The notes under the pieces are model-generated. The model worked only from the letters and a program-made list of their open reading frames with translations, was not told the origin of the DNA and ran no database searches. Below are positions 10,651-22,066 of a stretch of 64,000 nucleotides of DNA, in pieces. Origin of the DNA: Corylus avellana (taxonomy: Eukaryota > Streptophyta > Magnoliopsida > Fagales > Betulaceae); the NCBI RefSeq assembly GCF_901000735.1, contig NC_081548.1, positions 6,947,364 to 7,011,363 on the forward strand. The letters run 5' to 3'. The position numbers and the translations under genes were made by a program. Numbering within the stretch: position 1 is the stretch's first letter; every line of letters begins with the position of its first letter.

Positions 10651-11127
10651 CCTCGATAATAGTGCTTGGTGTTTTCTTTATAGGTTCTTCCGGTCTTCGT
10701 TTCTGGCAGGTTATTTTAGATTTAGTTTGTAGATCTAGATCCAGATCTAGTCTCTTCAACCTTAGATCTGATCGTCTTCTTTGGCCAAAGCGAGTCTTCT
10801 GAAAAGATGTCTACGATGACGTGCTCCTCCGCTGCTGCTTGTGGGGTTTTTTGTTTTTTGTTTTTTTATTTTGTTGTCCTGGTCTTCGGGTTGAGGATGA
10901 AATAGATCAGTGTGAGGGCTTAACTCTCACGACCAAATTTTTAGTTTTCTAGTTTTTTTTTTTTTTATTTATGCTACCCCATATCCTAAATTTAGTCTGC
11001 ACGAATCAGATATATTCCTTAAATGTAATTGTACATGGGTTAGTGGAACCTTGAATTCATTTTTGTGACTTTGTAACCATCATAGATTTCATCGATGGAA
11101 GTTTCATATTTTTCAAAAAAAAAAAAA
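10651..11127 (+). mobile_element. 5'-truncated non-LTR element (tail) in copy C
   Basis: Counterpart of the insert at 5237-5740, here in plus orientation ending in a poly-A run at about 11115-11127. Short repeats like gtgtatat and gtgtaatat flank it. It is absent from A1 and D. Confidence 0.6.
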
Positions 11128-11522
11128 GTGTAATATTTATATTTAATAATTATCTTTTGATCCTGCTCCCAAGCAATGTCCTATTAACCAAATAATAAGG
11201 TCGGCAATATTAATCATACCGTTTAGAATGATCTTCTAAACGGTATGAGTATCTTCTAAAATATTTAAGATAAGAATTTGATATCTTCTAAATGATAAAA
11301 AAAATAATAATAAATAGTTGGCGTGTGAATAAACAAAAGCCTCGCTAAAGCCGCCTAAACTCTAAACAGTAAACATACACTACATTAAAAATCTGGCACA
11401 AAATTATATTTAAAGCACAATTATTTTCCAAACTAATTAAGAACAATGTTGGGGCGGCCGCGGCCAAGCAGTGGGGTGCTCCCTTGGGTTTTTAGTTTTT
11501 TTTTTTTTTAAAAAAAAAAACA

Positions 11523-11561
<39 letters not shown>

Positions 11562-11750
11562 TAATTATTTTAATTTTATGTGAGAAAAATGTTAGTGTGA
11601 CACGAACATTCATTACTTTATTGGACCAAAAACACATAGAATGATTCATTTCAAATCTCCTCTATTGTTATTTTATTTAAAATAAAATAAAATATATATA
11701 TATATTGTTTTTTCAAGGATAGTTCTGTGATAAATTTCTGACTGAACGCT

Positions 11751-11784
<34 letters not shown>

Positions 11785-11835
11785 GCTGTGGGAGCACTAA
11801 CTCAAAGCCTAGTTGTACAACACATGCATACTACT

Positions 11836-12654
11836 TTTTTTAACAAACCGTAGAAAGAACCGATAGAACAAAACCCTCACAAGGAGGGAAAAGAAGGGGT
11901 GGATCTTTTCCACTACAAATGGGAATAGAGAGGGGAGTGAAAAATAAGGAGGGAATACAGCCCGAGATAACTCTTGCCGCGGCCCTATATGCCACATGAT
12001 GGGCGCAGAAGTTTGAACTTCTGTTGACTTTTCTGACCTCCCAAAGAGAGGAGGCTGGAATAAGAGAAATAATGTCAGTAATTACATGATCAATATACCA
12101 ATCCAAGACTTTAGAAGGATGCTGTAAAGATGAGATAACAATAGAGGAGTCTCCTTCTAAAATGAAATTATCAAGATGCATAGAAGCTGCCAAAAGGGCT
12201 GCTTGAGCTTCACCATAAGTTGGATTACAAGGAGGCTTGAGTTGGGAGAAGATTTTGATAATCTGCCCTTTAGAATTTCTGCAAACAGCTGCTTGCACAG
12301 AGAAACTCTTTCTGATGGCTGTATCAAAATTCACCTTGAAGATGCCTGTTGGAGGAGGAGACCAAAGCTCTCTCACTGGTTTAGAAGGAGTCCAAGCTGC
12401 ATGGTGTTCCAAGGAAATCCGATTGATTTTTGCAGCTAGCTGGGACGCTTCAGGGATAACACCATTATGGACAGCTTGGTTTCTGGAAAACTAAAGCAAA
12501 TCACAAAAGACAGCAGCATATATTTGGAACAAATGTGAATATGCAAGAGGAATACCAAAAGAACTATGAGAAGTTAATATACCTTTTATCCATTCTGGAA
12601 GACTAAGAGAGGACCATTTCAACGAGTCTAGAGGCCAGTGAGAGGATCTCCAAG
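11836..12654 (-). mobile_element. 5'-truncated LINE with RNase H domain and 14-15 bp target duplication
   Basis: On the minus strand the frame covers the end of a plant L1-type ORF2. It has a linker with the LINE-typical FSRNQAVHNG segment (about 12462-12490) and then an RNase H-like domain with GIFKVNFDTA, EAQAALLAASMH, LEGDSS and AHHVAYRAA, roughly 12350 down to 11930. One in-frame stop (TAG, 12491-12493) replaces an expected Trp codon, so it is a pseudogene. The tail is the T-run after 11836. The direct repeat acatgcatactact occurs at 11822-11835 and 12655-12668. Copies B (about 4580-4600) and D (about 20764-20790) show the uninterrupted target. Confidence 0.85.
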
Positions 12655-13127
12655 ACATGCATACTACTTCAAACCTAACAATTTTCGGCAAATGAATAAT
12701 GACATAAATAAATTTATGGGTTAATAACTTTTTGGGTACCTGAGTTTTTATTTTTTTATTTTTTCTCCTTGAGTTTTGAAAAGGTATAAATATAGTACCC
12801 AACTTGAAAAATACTGAATCGCTACCTCTGTTAGTCTCTATCAGTCCCAACTAACAGAACTTTCACATGACACTCCCGTAATACGCCACGTGTTCTAAAA
12901 ATTAAAAAAAAAAAAAAAAAACTAAAAACGTGTCAGTTCCAACTAAAATAATAATACTCCAAAATCCTTTTCTCTTCCTCTTCTCTCTGATACACCAGCT
13001 CTTGCGATGATATCTTTAAGAAATCCAACCCTGTTTCACCAAGAAGTCTCTCCCTCTCTGAAGCTTTCATTCGTGGGTTTCGATTGTGGGGTTTTTTTTG
13101 TTGTTTGTGAGTTTCAGGTTCCGATTT

Positions 13128-13227
13128 NNNNNNNNNNNNNNNNNNNNNNNNNNNNNNNNNNNNNNNNNNNNNNNNNNNNNNNNNNNNNNNNNNNNNNNNN
13201 NNNNNNNNNNNNNNNNNNNNNNNNNNN
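13128..13227. other. Scaffold gap (100 N)
   Basis: Exactly 100 N. It separates copy C from a copia fragment; the true right border of copy C is not visible. Confidence 0.95.
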
Positions 13228-14133
13228 CACGGATGCCTGAAATGTCATCACCAGTAATAATCATATCATCTATATAAAGAAGGATAAGGATATTACCATT
13301 ATCAGTTGTCCGAAGAAAGCGAGCTGAGTCATAAGAATTAGAAACAAAGCCTTGTTGAGCAACCACATAACTGAACTTGGCAAACGAAGTATAAGGAGCC
13401 TGCTTGAGACCATAAAGTGCCCGATGGAGTTTGCAAACTTTGTGTGGCGGATGGTGATAGCCAGGTGGAGGGTGCATATAGATGTCTTCTGTAAGATCAC
13501 CATTGAGGAATGCATTTTTAACATCCATCTGAAATAACTGCCAATGACGAACAACAGCAACTGCAAGTAAGGATCTAACAGAGGTCAGTCTAGCAACTGG
13601 AGGAAAAGTCTCCTCATAGTAATACCATACTCTTGAGCAAATCCTTTCGCAACAAGACGAGCCTTATAGCGTTCCACAGATCCATCTGCACGAGTTTTAA
13701 TTTTATAAACCCACTTACATCCCACTGCAAACTTCCCAGGAGGCAAATCCACCAAGTCCCATGTATGCGTTTTAGAAATGGCATTTAGTTCATCACACAT
13801 AGCTTTCTGCCAAAGAGGGTCAGCACTAGCCTCACGATAAGAGTGAGGTTCGTGAAGAGTAGTAAGAACAGAAAAACAATGATAATCATAGAGATGGGCA
13901 AGTGGAGCTCTTACCCTATTGGAGCGACGAGGTTCATGAAAGGGCTCGGGAGTGTGTGATGCAGCAGGAGGATTCGTAGTCGAATCAGGCAAATTAGAAG
14001 CAGCCATAGAAGGTTCATCCAATGAGCTTGAGTTATCTGCAGATGATCTAAGAAATAAGGCAATAGAGGGGTCAGTGAAGACAGGAGAATATGCGGAGGA
14101 GGAATGCGGAAAGTGCATTTGACTGGTGAACAT
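13228..14133 (-). pseudogene. Copia reverse transcriptase region (broken)
   Basis: The part at 13585-14133 has the copia connector EERYKARLVAKGF-type block (seen as VERYKARLVAKGFAQEYG), preceded by WDLVDLPPGKFAVGCKWVYK. After a frameshift near 13620 the next frame has MDVKNAFLNGDLTEDIYMHP, YGLKQAPY and the catalytic YIDDMIITGDD near 13250-13275. The C-terminal RT and RNase H are missing past the gap at 13227. The catalytic YIDD is intact, but the frame is not. Confidence 0.85.
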
Positions 14134-16300
14134 TTTATGTTCCTAGAACTCCACATGGCGAGAGATCCTACGTCATCGGGCAATGGGGTCATAGCAGCGA
14201 TAACCTTTTTGAGTGATGCCATAACCAAGGAAGCAACACAAGCGAGAGCGGGGTTCAAGTTTAGTACGCTCATGTGGAGGAAGAGTGACAAAACAAATAC
14301 AACCAAAAACGCGAAGCAAAGAATAGTTAGGTGTGCTACCATACAAGCGCTCATAAGGAGTTTGGTTGTGAATAGTCGGGAAAGGAACACGATTAATTAT
14401 GTAAATAGCAGTGAGAGCAACCTCACCCCAAAAGCGTTCAGGAAGTGAGGCAGAGATGAGAAGAGCTCTTACAGTGTCTAAGATGTGACGATGTTTGCGT
14501 TCTGCACGCCCATTTTGCTGAGAAGTGTAAGGACAAGAACGATGAGAGAGGGTCCTATTTTGTTTTAAAAACTTTTGAAAAGATTTCTCATTATACTCCA
14601 TAGCATTATCTAAACGAAAAATTTTGATGGTACGAGAAAATTGGGTTTGTACCATTTGATGAAAATTTTGATAAACTTGAGTGAGTTCAGAGCGATGCTG
14701 TAATAAATATATCCAAGTATAACGAGAATAATCATCAAGAAAAATAACAAAATAGCGAGATCCCCCTTCAGTGGGAACAAGGGCAGGGCCCCAAATATCA
14801 AAATGAACCAAATCAAATGGTGCAGAAGATGAAGACTCACTATTATTAAAAGATAAATGTGTTTGTTTTCCAAGATTACTAGAAACACAATCAAAAGATT
14901 TTACATCTACGGATCCTATATGACCTTGAGATGCAAGAAGTTGGACACGTGGTAGAGAGCCATGACCTAAATGTGAAAGCCATAAGTTGGAAGAGGCAGT
15001 GAGTGTTGTGACAGCAACTGCTAAGTGAGTAGGAGTTTTCAAGAATGAAAGCTCAAAAAGACGTCCAATCTTATGGCCGATCCCAATTAGTTGACCCGTC
15101 TGTGGATCCTGCACATCAACACCCTTGTTAGAAAATGTCAACTCCAAACCTAGTTCACAAAGTTGGCCAACTGAAAGAGGATTTAATGACAATTGGGGAA
15201 CAAGATATGTGTTATCAATAGACAAATTAGGTGAAGAAATAGATCCACTATGACTAACAGGTAACCTAGAACCATCAGCACTATAAATGACAGGATTGGG
15301 AGAAAGGGTAGACTTTTGAAAAAATAAAGTGGGGTCAGGGGTCATATGATTACAGCAAGCAGAGTCGATGAACCATGAATTTTTACCTGATGTTACAAAC
15401 AAGGCAATAGAGGAACGAGATAGAACCAGATGGATTAATGCCTCAATGTCAGATTTAGTGAGAGCAGAGGATTGAGATGGGTTCTCAGTGTAAGATGCAG
15501 GTGCAGAGGAACCAGATGGAACAACCGCGGCTATTTGTTGGAAAGGAGCTCGTGACTGACGTTTGTTTTGGAGCTTGTAGCAATTAGCATTAGAGTGACC
15601 AGGCTGCTTGCAATAGTTGCAAATTATCTTCATAGAGGAAGGCTGTGGTGTGGATCGTCTACGAGGAAATCTAGGAACACTCGGAGGTGTAGCAGCATCA
15701 ACCATATCTGGAGAGTGCAAGCGCATAGTGGACTGTCGAGTCTCTTCAAAAATAAGTTCTGTTACAGCAGCTTCCAATGTGGGAAGAGGATTGCCGTGTA
15801 AGAGAGAAGCCCAAGTGGGTTCAAAATTCGCACGAAGAGCCATCACGAAATGCATAAACTTCCGACGATCCCGATACTTTGCAAATATTTCCACATCTTC
15901 AGGATGCTTCAGTTGAGGATCTGCAGCGGATAATTGCATCCAAAGACTATTAGTTTGAGAATAAAAATCAGCAATAGACTGACCTGGCTCCTGACGTATC
16001 TGATAGAGTCTAGTTTCAATTTGAAATTCTAGTGAGGCATCATAAGTACAATTGTATCGCTTTGCCAAAAACTCCCAGGCAGCCTTTGCATTCCCAAGCT
16101 TGGGGAGCAAACTGTGAATGAAAGGAATTGAAGTATTGATAAACCAAGAAATAATCCTATAATTTGCACTATCCCAATCTTCAAATCGACTGGCAAATTT
16201 GTCGATTGACTCATTGTCTTTTTGTATGGTTGCAACAGTTTCTCCACAAACATAACGCCATAATCTCTTCCCCCTAATCTAGTGTGGCAGAGGTGCAGGT
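14134..16300 (-). pseudogene. Copia gag-protease-integrase ORF
   Basis: A long frame (645 residues, 14173-16110) starts inside gag; upstream in-frame codons to about 16260 extend it with more gag-like residues. Visible in order are the gag helices, the zinc knuckle CNYCKQPGHSNANC, the protease WFIDSACCNHM (a copia D-S-G variant carrying A), the pre-integrase HLGHGSLPRVQLL, and an integrase core with VHFDIWGP, FLDDYSRYTWIY and QQNGRAERKHRHI. The frame ends at a TGA near 14173, where the family would continue towards RT. The protease active-site Gly is Ala and only one stop ends the frame, so decay is modest. Confidence 0.85.
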
Positions 16301-16324
16301 ACAGCCTCCGGGAGCGATTTTGTG

Positions 16325-16424
16325 NNNNNNNNNNNNNNNNNNNNNNNNNNNNNNNNNNNNNNNNNNNNNNNNNNNNNNNNNNNNNNNNNNNNNNNNNNNN
16401 NNNNNNNNNNNNNNNNNNNNNNNN
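16325..16424. other. Scaffold gap (100 N)
   Basis: Exactly 100 N. Copia sequence lies on both sides but on opposite strands, so the join is doubtful. Confidence 0.95.
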
Positions 16425-16570
16425 GGGTCATATCCTATGGCTGTTGAGTCGATCATCAAGTTACCTAATACTGACTTTGCAGTAAAGGACCTTGGCTATT
16501 TCAATTTCAATTTCATTCTTGGGGTTGAAACTCTCTGTCTCTAACAATTTATTTCTGACTTTGCGGTATA
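16425..16570 (+). pseudogene. Copia reverse transcriptase relic, plus strand
   Basis: The plus-strand frame reads MAVESIIKLPNTDFAVKDLG followed by a FILGVE-like block. This is the typical copia RT segment FAMKDLG...FLGIE. It is only about 45 residues and opposite in orientation to the copia element at 13228-16324, so it is a different insertion. Downstream to 16931 nothing recognisable is seen; a weak direct duplication of ctgactttgcrgta occurs at about 16471 and 16556. Confidence 0.6.
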
Positions 16571-16931
16571 GGACCTTTGCAATGCTCTGGTTATCAATGA
16601 ACCCTCCAATAGGTACCCTGTGGCATTTCTTCTTGTGTTCGGAGCAAAAAAAAAAAAAAATTCAAACTTTAACAAGAGTAATGATGTAATTAAGAAGCAA
16701 GCACTTCACCAATTTAACATGCTTAGGCAAAGAAAATGTTTTACGAATCAAATTAAAATCCTGTGTCATATAAAAGAACAAAATACAGCATTTTTAAGAC
16801 AACGTATTTTGAAATGTAACATGCCTGCAGATAACAAATTATTGCTGAGGGTGTACTCTTATTGGATATGACAGCTTCTGGTATAAACTTTATTAAACAT
16901 GGTTTAGAACTTGAGGCACCAACTCTTGACA
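16571..16931. other. No gene recognised; 3' flank of the P450 gene
   Basis: AT-rich sequence between the copia relic and the P450 stop codon. It presumably includes the P450 3' UTR. I see no other feature. Confidence 0.5.
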
Positions 16932-19639
16932 CTAATTATTGAGAGGGTGTAGGTGAACCAGAAGACCATTCTCTGGAATAGGTGATAGATTGTATATAAA
17001 CTTTTCATTCGGATTTACTTTCTCCAATTTGAATTTGGTCACCACATTATGCATGAATGTGAGAATTTCTACTCGTGCATATTCCTTTCCAGGGCACAAT
17101 CGAGGTCCTCCTCCAAATGGTACAAATGTGAATGGTGGAGGCCCCCTCCCTTCAAATCTTGAAGGATCGAACTTCTCTGGATCAGGGAAATATTCTGGAT
17201 TTTTGTGTGTTGAATTTACAGTCCAGTATGTCTGCAAGAAAATAGATTCACAAAAGTAAATCCCAAGCTGGTTCTAGTTAGGCTTCCGGGGACGGAACCA
17301 GGGGGCGGGGGCGATAGCCTCATTCATGAGAAATCCTGATTCCGTCCCTGTTAGCTTGTATTTGCATAATTGTTACATATATACCTTCCATCCCTTCGGA
17401 ATTGTAAAACCTGCATAACTAAAGTCAGCTATGACCTCTCCGAATACTCCTTGAGCAGGTGGTGCTAACCTCATTGCTTCACATGCCATATTCCAAGAAT
17501 ACTTCATCTTCTGAATGTTTTCCCAATTCAACAATTCATCCTTACCTTTGGACTTCGCAATCTCCTTTTGTTCTGTCAACCAAACAAACCACTTTCATAT
17601 CAAATTGAACTATCGGCCCATAGAGCAGCAAGTATATATGTTTTTGAGGTAAATTTAATCACTTAATTAACACTTTAACACTCACCATCACGTACAGGCT
17701 CAAACTTTCTTTTAATACGTAAAGCCCAACACGAGAAATATTTAATTTAGATGGAATGATTTTACCGAGTCAAAGTTTGATTTCAGAACCTTTGGCTATA
17801 ATACCATGTTAAATTACCAGTTATTTTAAAAGCTCAAAATGATAGAAATAGGTAAATTGAATCACTTATGGTGCGTTTGAGATTGTGACTTAGCAAGAAT
17901 AATCTGCGTTTTTAAAAGATAACGCAAAACGTAAGGTGTTCAGCATTGCAATTTAAAAAGCATTTAATATAAAATAGGAAAAAAAAAATCTGCAATTTTT
18001 ATAAGCACTCTATAGATTTTTATTGTCCTTAAGCAGACGCTTTTAATTGTTTTTACTTAGTCTTCCGCTACGTTCTACTTGGTCTTTCCTTAAGTGAGTT
18101 TGGGTAATCACCTCTCATTTCACTCGAGTGGGTCTCATTTATTGGAAACGTACCTTTTAAGACGTTGCTATATACTTGGGGAAACTCCGCCAGAAAATTT
18201 AGGACGACTGTAATGGCAGCACCTAGCGTATCGTAGCTGGCGATAAAGAAAGCTATAATAATATGAGCGATCTCCTTCTCCTCCATTCCTCTGCCATTCT
18301 CATCCCTTCGAAGGAGCATGTGACTTAACAAGTCTACTTGTGCAGACCCTATATTCTCTGAGAGCTCCATTTTTCGCTTTCTAATGATTCCCAAAAGCTC
18401 CTTACGAATGAGTTTGCCTCCTTTAATTGCACGACTGAAAGCTGTGCCCGGAAGATTTATAGGAATGGATATGAGGCCAGCAGAAACAAGACTGAAGGGA
18501 TATGCAAGTCTCGATACTTGGTCGTGGCCTTTGATATTCAAGAACAGCCGACAAGCCACTGCAAATGTGTACTTCTTTAACAGTGGGAAAACCTGTAATA
18601 AATTAAATGATTAGTTTATGCTCCATTTGTTTGAGATTATTATTAATTAAATAATTAAATTCAACCGTTTTATAAAAATATAAAATGATAAAATATGAAA
18701 GAGAAGTAAAAGAGAGTGAAAGGGGAGAGAAATGTATGGGTACATCTTGTATATTCGTTATTTTTATTATATTGAACATGTATTACACATCTCTCTATCT
18801 ATAAAGAGACAATAATTTGTGAACAAAAAACCATAGACTTCCTCTAACATAACGGGAATAAACCCTATGTACAAGGAAATATAATAAAGATAAAATATTC
18901 TAACAAGGTTAGCTTAAAGTTTTAAAATAAGTGGTAATTTAAAATGTTATTAGAGCAAACGTCTTGAGTTTGAATTTTGTCTTTGTCAATTCACCCTCAT
19001 TCATTTCAGTCAATTGATATTTCACGTGTTAGACCTCACTTATTGAATGAGAGTGTTTGAGTTTACACATGAGAGAAAGTGTTATAAATTTTTGTTTTTG
19101 AGATAAGCGGTGATTTAACTAACCTTCACTTGTTTACAAGGGGACCAATCTGTCTCCAAGTGTTGTTTTGACACGGAATCCATGATGGGTATGTAACGTT
19201 GCAGAGCTTCTGGGTTGAGAAACTCAGGGCGAAGGGCATGTATTTTGGCTGTCTCTACTTTGGCAGAATATCCAACATAGTTGGGAAAAAGCACCATTTT
19301 CTCCATTGAGCGCGGCCACCATGTGGTGACAAGCTTGTTCTCACTTGAAAACAACAACTTGTTCCCAGAAGCACCACAAAAGACAGCAAAGTTCTCTCCA
19401 AGCAAGGAGGTTCTGAACACTTCTGGTGAGTACTTTCTCATTCTATCGGTTATGAATTTCTCTGGAGTGCCATTTTTGTTGGCCATGGCATATTCCAAAG
19501 CTTCACCTATGATAGGCCATCCTTTTCTGCCTGGTGGAAGCTTGGGGGAAATGGGTTTGCGTCTGTAAATGCGGAAGATGAAGGGAAGAGAAATGCAGAG
19601 GATTAGAAGCTGAAGAAGAAACCAATGGAAGATGTCCAT
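16932..19639 (-). CDS. Cytochrome P450, CYP716 family, four exons, intact
   Basis: Four minus-strand exons splice with GT-AG borders: 19639-19124, 18592-18154, 17572-17385 and 17231-16932. They give 480 residues, the usual CYP716 length. An N-terminal membrane anchor (residues 4-22) is followed by a proline hinge (PPG, 35-37). The I-helix motif is ASYDT at 290-294, the ExxR pair is E350/R353, and the heme-binding loop is [10 protein letters not shown] with the thiolate Cys427. CYP716 enzymes are ER-bound monooxygenases, many of which oxidise triterpene scaffolds such as beta-amyrin at C-28. The substrate here cannot be read from sequence. The I-helix GGHDT seen in many CYP716A members is ASYDT here, pointing to another subfamily. 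All introns are in non-coding-length frames and there is no premature stop. TRIM-type repeats sit in introns 1 and 2. Confidence in family is high, in function low. Confidence 0.92.
17640..17860 (-). repeat. Degenerate TRIM-type repeat in P450 intron 2
   Basis: The reverse complement contains TTTAACATGGTATTATAGC, the LTR-end plus primer-binding-site wording of the family defined at 8089-8384, then the interior and a second LTR-like end. It is diverged and has no clear target duplication. Confidence 0.5.
18905..19113 (+). repeat. Degenerate TRIM-type repeat in P450 intron 1
   Basis: It contains gttagcttaaagttttaaaa, then tgttattagagcaaac and an interior ending in the cacatgagag wording of the 8089-8384 family, in plus orientation (antisense to the host gene). 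It occupies most of the 3' half of the transcribed plus-strand view of intron 1, next to the splice donor of exon 1 at 19123. Confidence 0.5.
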
Positions 19640-20714
19640 ATCTCTCTACTTCACAAGAAACGACAATGAATAAAGGCAACTTTGGTGTTAGGCAAGGACC
19701 AGCTAGCAAACATACCTGGGATATTATAATAATGATATTATAAGGAAGATATCTAAGGCTTATCTCCAAAGTCTTCAATCTCACCTAAATAGTCATCAAA
19801 GTATTTTATATATCAATCTTGACTCCAGAGGATTAGATGAAAGCTATCAAGCCTCCAAAGTCATGATGCTTGCCTAAAGAGTCAACAAGCTTATCTCCAT
19901 TTTGGAGTCTATAAAGGAAGCTCTTACACTAGGTGAACGGGAGACCTTCTTAATATGAGATATATTCTTCTGGATTATAAGAAAGAATTGAGCTCAATCA
20001 GTCCCCTTTGAGCATATTGACTTATTGTGCGCCGAAGCATAATCTTTCTCTTAGAAACTGACTTTGACATCAGAGTTTCCACGGCATAAACGCCGGCGAA
20101 TCTTTGACGCTTTTGTTCTTTTGTAGCAATCTAGAGCGTCCGACTACTACGTGTTAAAGATCTAGAAGGCCCAGAAGAAAGTGCATCCACTGTGCAGAAA
20201 ACTGTTCTAACATATATCAAAAAGAAAAGAAAAAAAAAAAAAGAAAGGTGTATATCAGCTGGTTGTCCTTTTCACCACCAAGAAACTATTGTTCATGTTG
20301 ATTTAAGATTAAAACTAGGGTTTTGAAATTAACTTTTTCCCCAAATGAACTGGTACTCATTCACAAGTTGCCCTGATGAGCTAGCACCTGTTACATTCAG
20401 CCGCATTAAACTACTAATTTTTCATAAAAAATCCGGGCGTTAATTAAAATCGTTAAAAACATGTGAAATGACGAAAACAACCTAAGTTTAATAACTAATT
20501 TACATAAATACTCTTGAAACAAATATTCACATATTGTAATGTTATTTAGTAGACTCTTGTACAACTGACGTACAATTTGATAATGTAACAATAAAAATTT
20601 ATTATTGGATCACCACTTATTAAAAAAAAATTGCTAATCTAGGGGTGACTTTTATTGACACCTAATCCTCTTGTATGACAATAGTACAAGAGTCTATTAA
20701 ATAGAATTACCGAC
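19640..20714. other. P450 upstream region and a small hairpin MITE
   Basis: No gene is recognised. 19640-20230 is the 5' flank of the P450 gene. At about 20544-20705 an inverted pair, ttagtagactcttgtac and its near-complement gtacaagagtctattaaa, frames about 130 bp, consistent with a small MITE. A fragment of the TRIM family (ggatcaccacttatt) lies at about 20608-20625. Confidence 0.45.
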
Positions 20715-21545
20715 ACACAAATAAAATTATTTGTCATTATTCATTTGCTAGAAATTGTTAGGTTTGAAGTAGTATGCATGTGTTGTACAAGTAGGCTTTG
20801 AGTTATTGCTCCTGCTCCCATGCATTATTATTATTATTATATTTTTTTTAGGTTTTTTTAGTGAACGCTCCTTTTGTGACCTTTCCGCTTTTATTTTATT
20901 TTATTTTAATTTCTTAGGTTTGTCACAAATTTGAAATGAATCATTCTATGTGTTTTTTTGTCCAATAAAGTAACGAATGTTCGTGTCACACTAACATTTT
21001 TGCCACATAAAATTTTTTTAAAAAAAATACTAATAAAAACCCAAGGGAGCACCCCACTGCCGGGCCGCGGCCGCCCTAGCATTGTTATTAATTAGTTTTG
21101 GAAAATAATTGTGCTTTAAATATAATTTTGTGCCAAAGTAGATTTTTAATGTAGTGTTTAGAGTTTTTTTTTTTTTTTTTTGACATAATAGTGTTTAGAG
21201 TTTAGGCTTTAGTGAGGCTTTTGTTAATTCACATGACAACTATTTATTATTTTTTTTTTATCAAAATTTTATAAGATATCAAATTCTTATCTTAAATATT
21301 TTAGAAGATATTCATACCGTTTTAGAAGATCATTCATAACAGTATGATTAATATTGCCAACCTTAATTATTTGGTTAATAGTAGTGGCATGATCAAAAAA
21401 TAATTATTAAATACAAATGCACGTTGTACTTGTGCTATGTTTTTTGTTCAAACTATAATTAATAAATTTGAGCCCAATAATGTTAATAAATTTGACCTCT
21501 ATATTATTAAATACAAATACACGTTGCACAAGTGATCACACGCTT
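20715..21545 (-). repeat. Repeat family copy D (partial)
   Basis: Collinear with copy B and, in reverse complement, with copy C: attcatttgctagaaattg at its left, the GCGGCCGC patch at about 21066, and ACAAGTGATCACACGC at its right. It lacks all retro-insertions seen in B and C, so it shows their empty sites. Its right end is cut by the LINE at 21556. Confidence 0.75.
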
Positions 21546-21555
21546 TCTTTTTTGT

Positions 21556-22066
21556 CTTCTTTTTTTTTTGAAAGTTGCATACTGTTGCATTTATATTGAA
21601 TAAGGCAAAGCAGAAATCTCTGCTTGCAAGAGTTCACAGATACATTCCGATGGGTTGGAGAACCACACCATATTCAAATTTTTTGTCACCGCTATAGCAG
21701 CTAACACATGTGCTACTCGGTTTTCTTCTTTGCAAACGTGGCACATTTCCCACCAAGGAACATCTCGCAACGTGGCCCTTATGTCCTCCGTTAAATGTCC
21801 TCTTATGCTATCGTCAGATTCATGCGATATGACTGCAGTGATAACATTCTTGGCATCGCCCTCAAGCACCGCCTTCCTAATGCCCATCTCCACACATAGT
21901 TCGGCCGCCATAAGAGCAGCCAGTGCCTCCCCCATTGTGGGACCAAATAGCCGTCTCTGGTCTGGCATTTTGCAGCCCACATTCTGCCTTGCCGGTCCCG
22001 GATCACTGCGCCCAAACCCATTCGGCCTTTCTCCTATCAAAGCCAGCATCCCAGTTAACTTTCAAG
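21556..22066 (-). pseudogene. LINE-derived RNase H remnant, 3' part
   Basis: The minus-strand frame (21591-22049) has the plant LINE-type RNase H-like domain (RVT_3): EALAALMAAELCVEMG, AVLEGDAKNVI, and the late ENRVAHVLAAIA. The start of the domain (KVNWDAGFDRRK at about 22035-22066) is in another frame, and a third frame holds GLGAVIRDRQGRMWA, so at least two frameshifts are present. The tail is the T-run at about 21559-21570. The rest of the domain lies beyond the hAT element, from 27095. It is inactive. Confidence 0.85.

Larger units (their letters stand above)
10346..13127 (+). repeat. Repeat family copy C
   Basis: Continuation of A2. It matches A1 from 1124 on, B in reverse complement, and D in reverse complement. 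It contains two secondary insertions described separately. A (TA)n run is at about 11693-11782 and an (AAT)n run at about 11526-11563. The conserved GCGGCCGCGGCC patch is at about 11454-11465. The segment from 12655 to 13127 returns to the B-like order and stops at a gap. No host gene is visible. Confidence 0.8.
13228..16324 (-). mobile_element. Ty1/copia retrotransposon fragment, broken, between two gaps
   Basis: Minus-strand pieces of one copia polyprotein are arranged 5' to 3' from 16300 down to 13228. In order they are gag, CCHC zinc knuckle, protease, GAG-pre-integrase, integrase and the start of reverse transcriptase. No LTR is seen because both ends are lost in gaps. Stops and at least one frameshift separate the pieces, so it is not functional. 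Its clade is not certain. Confidence 0.9.
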
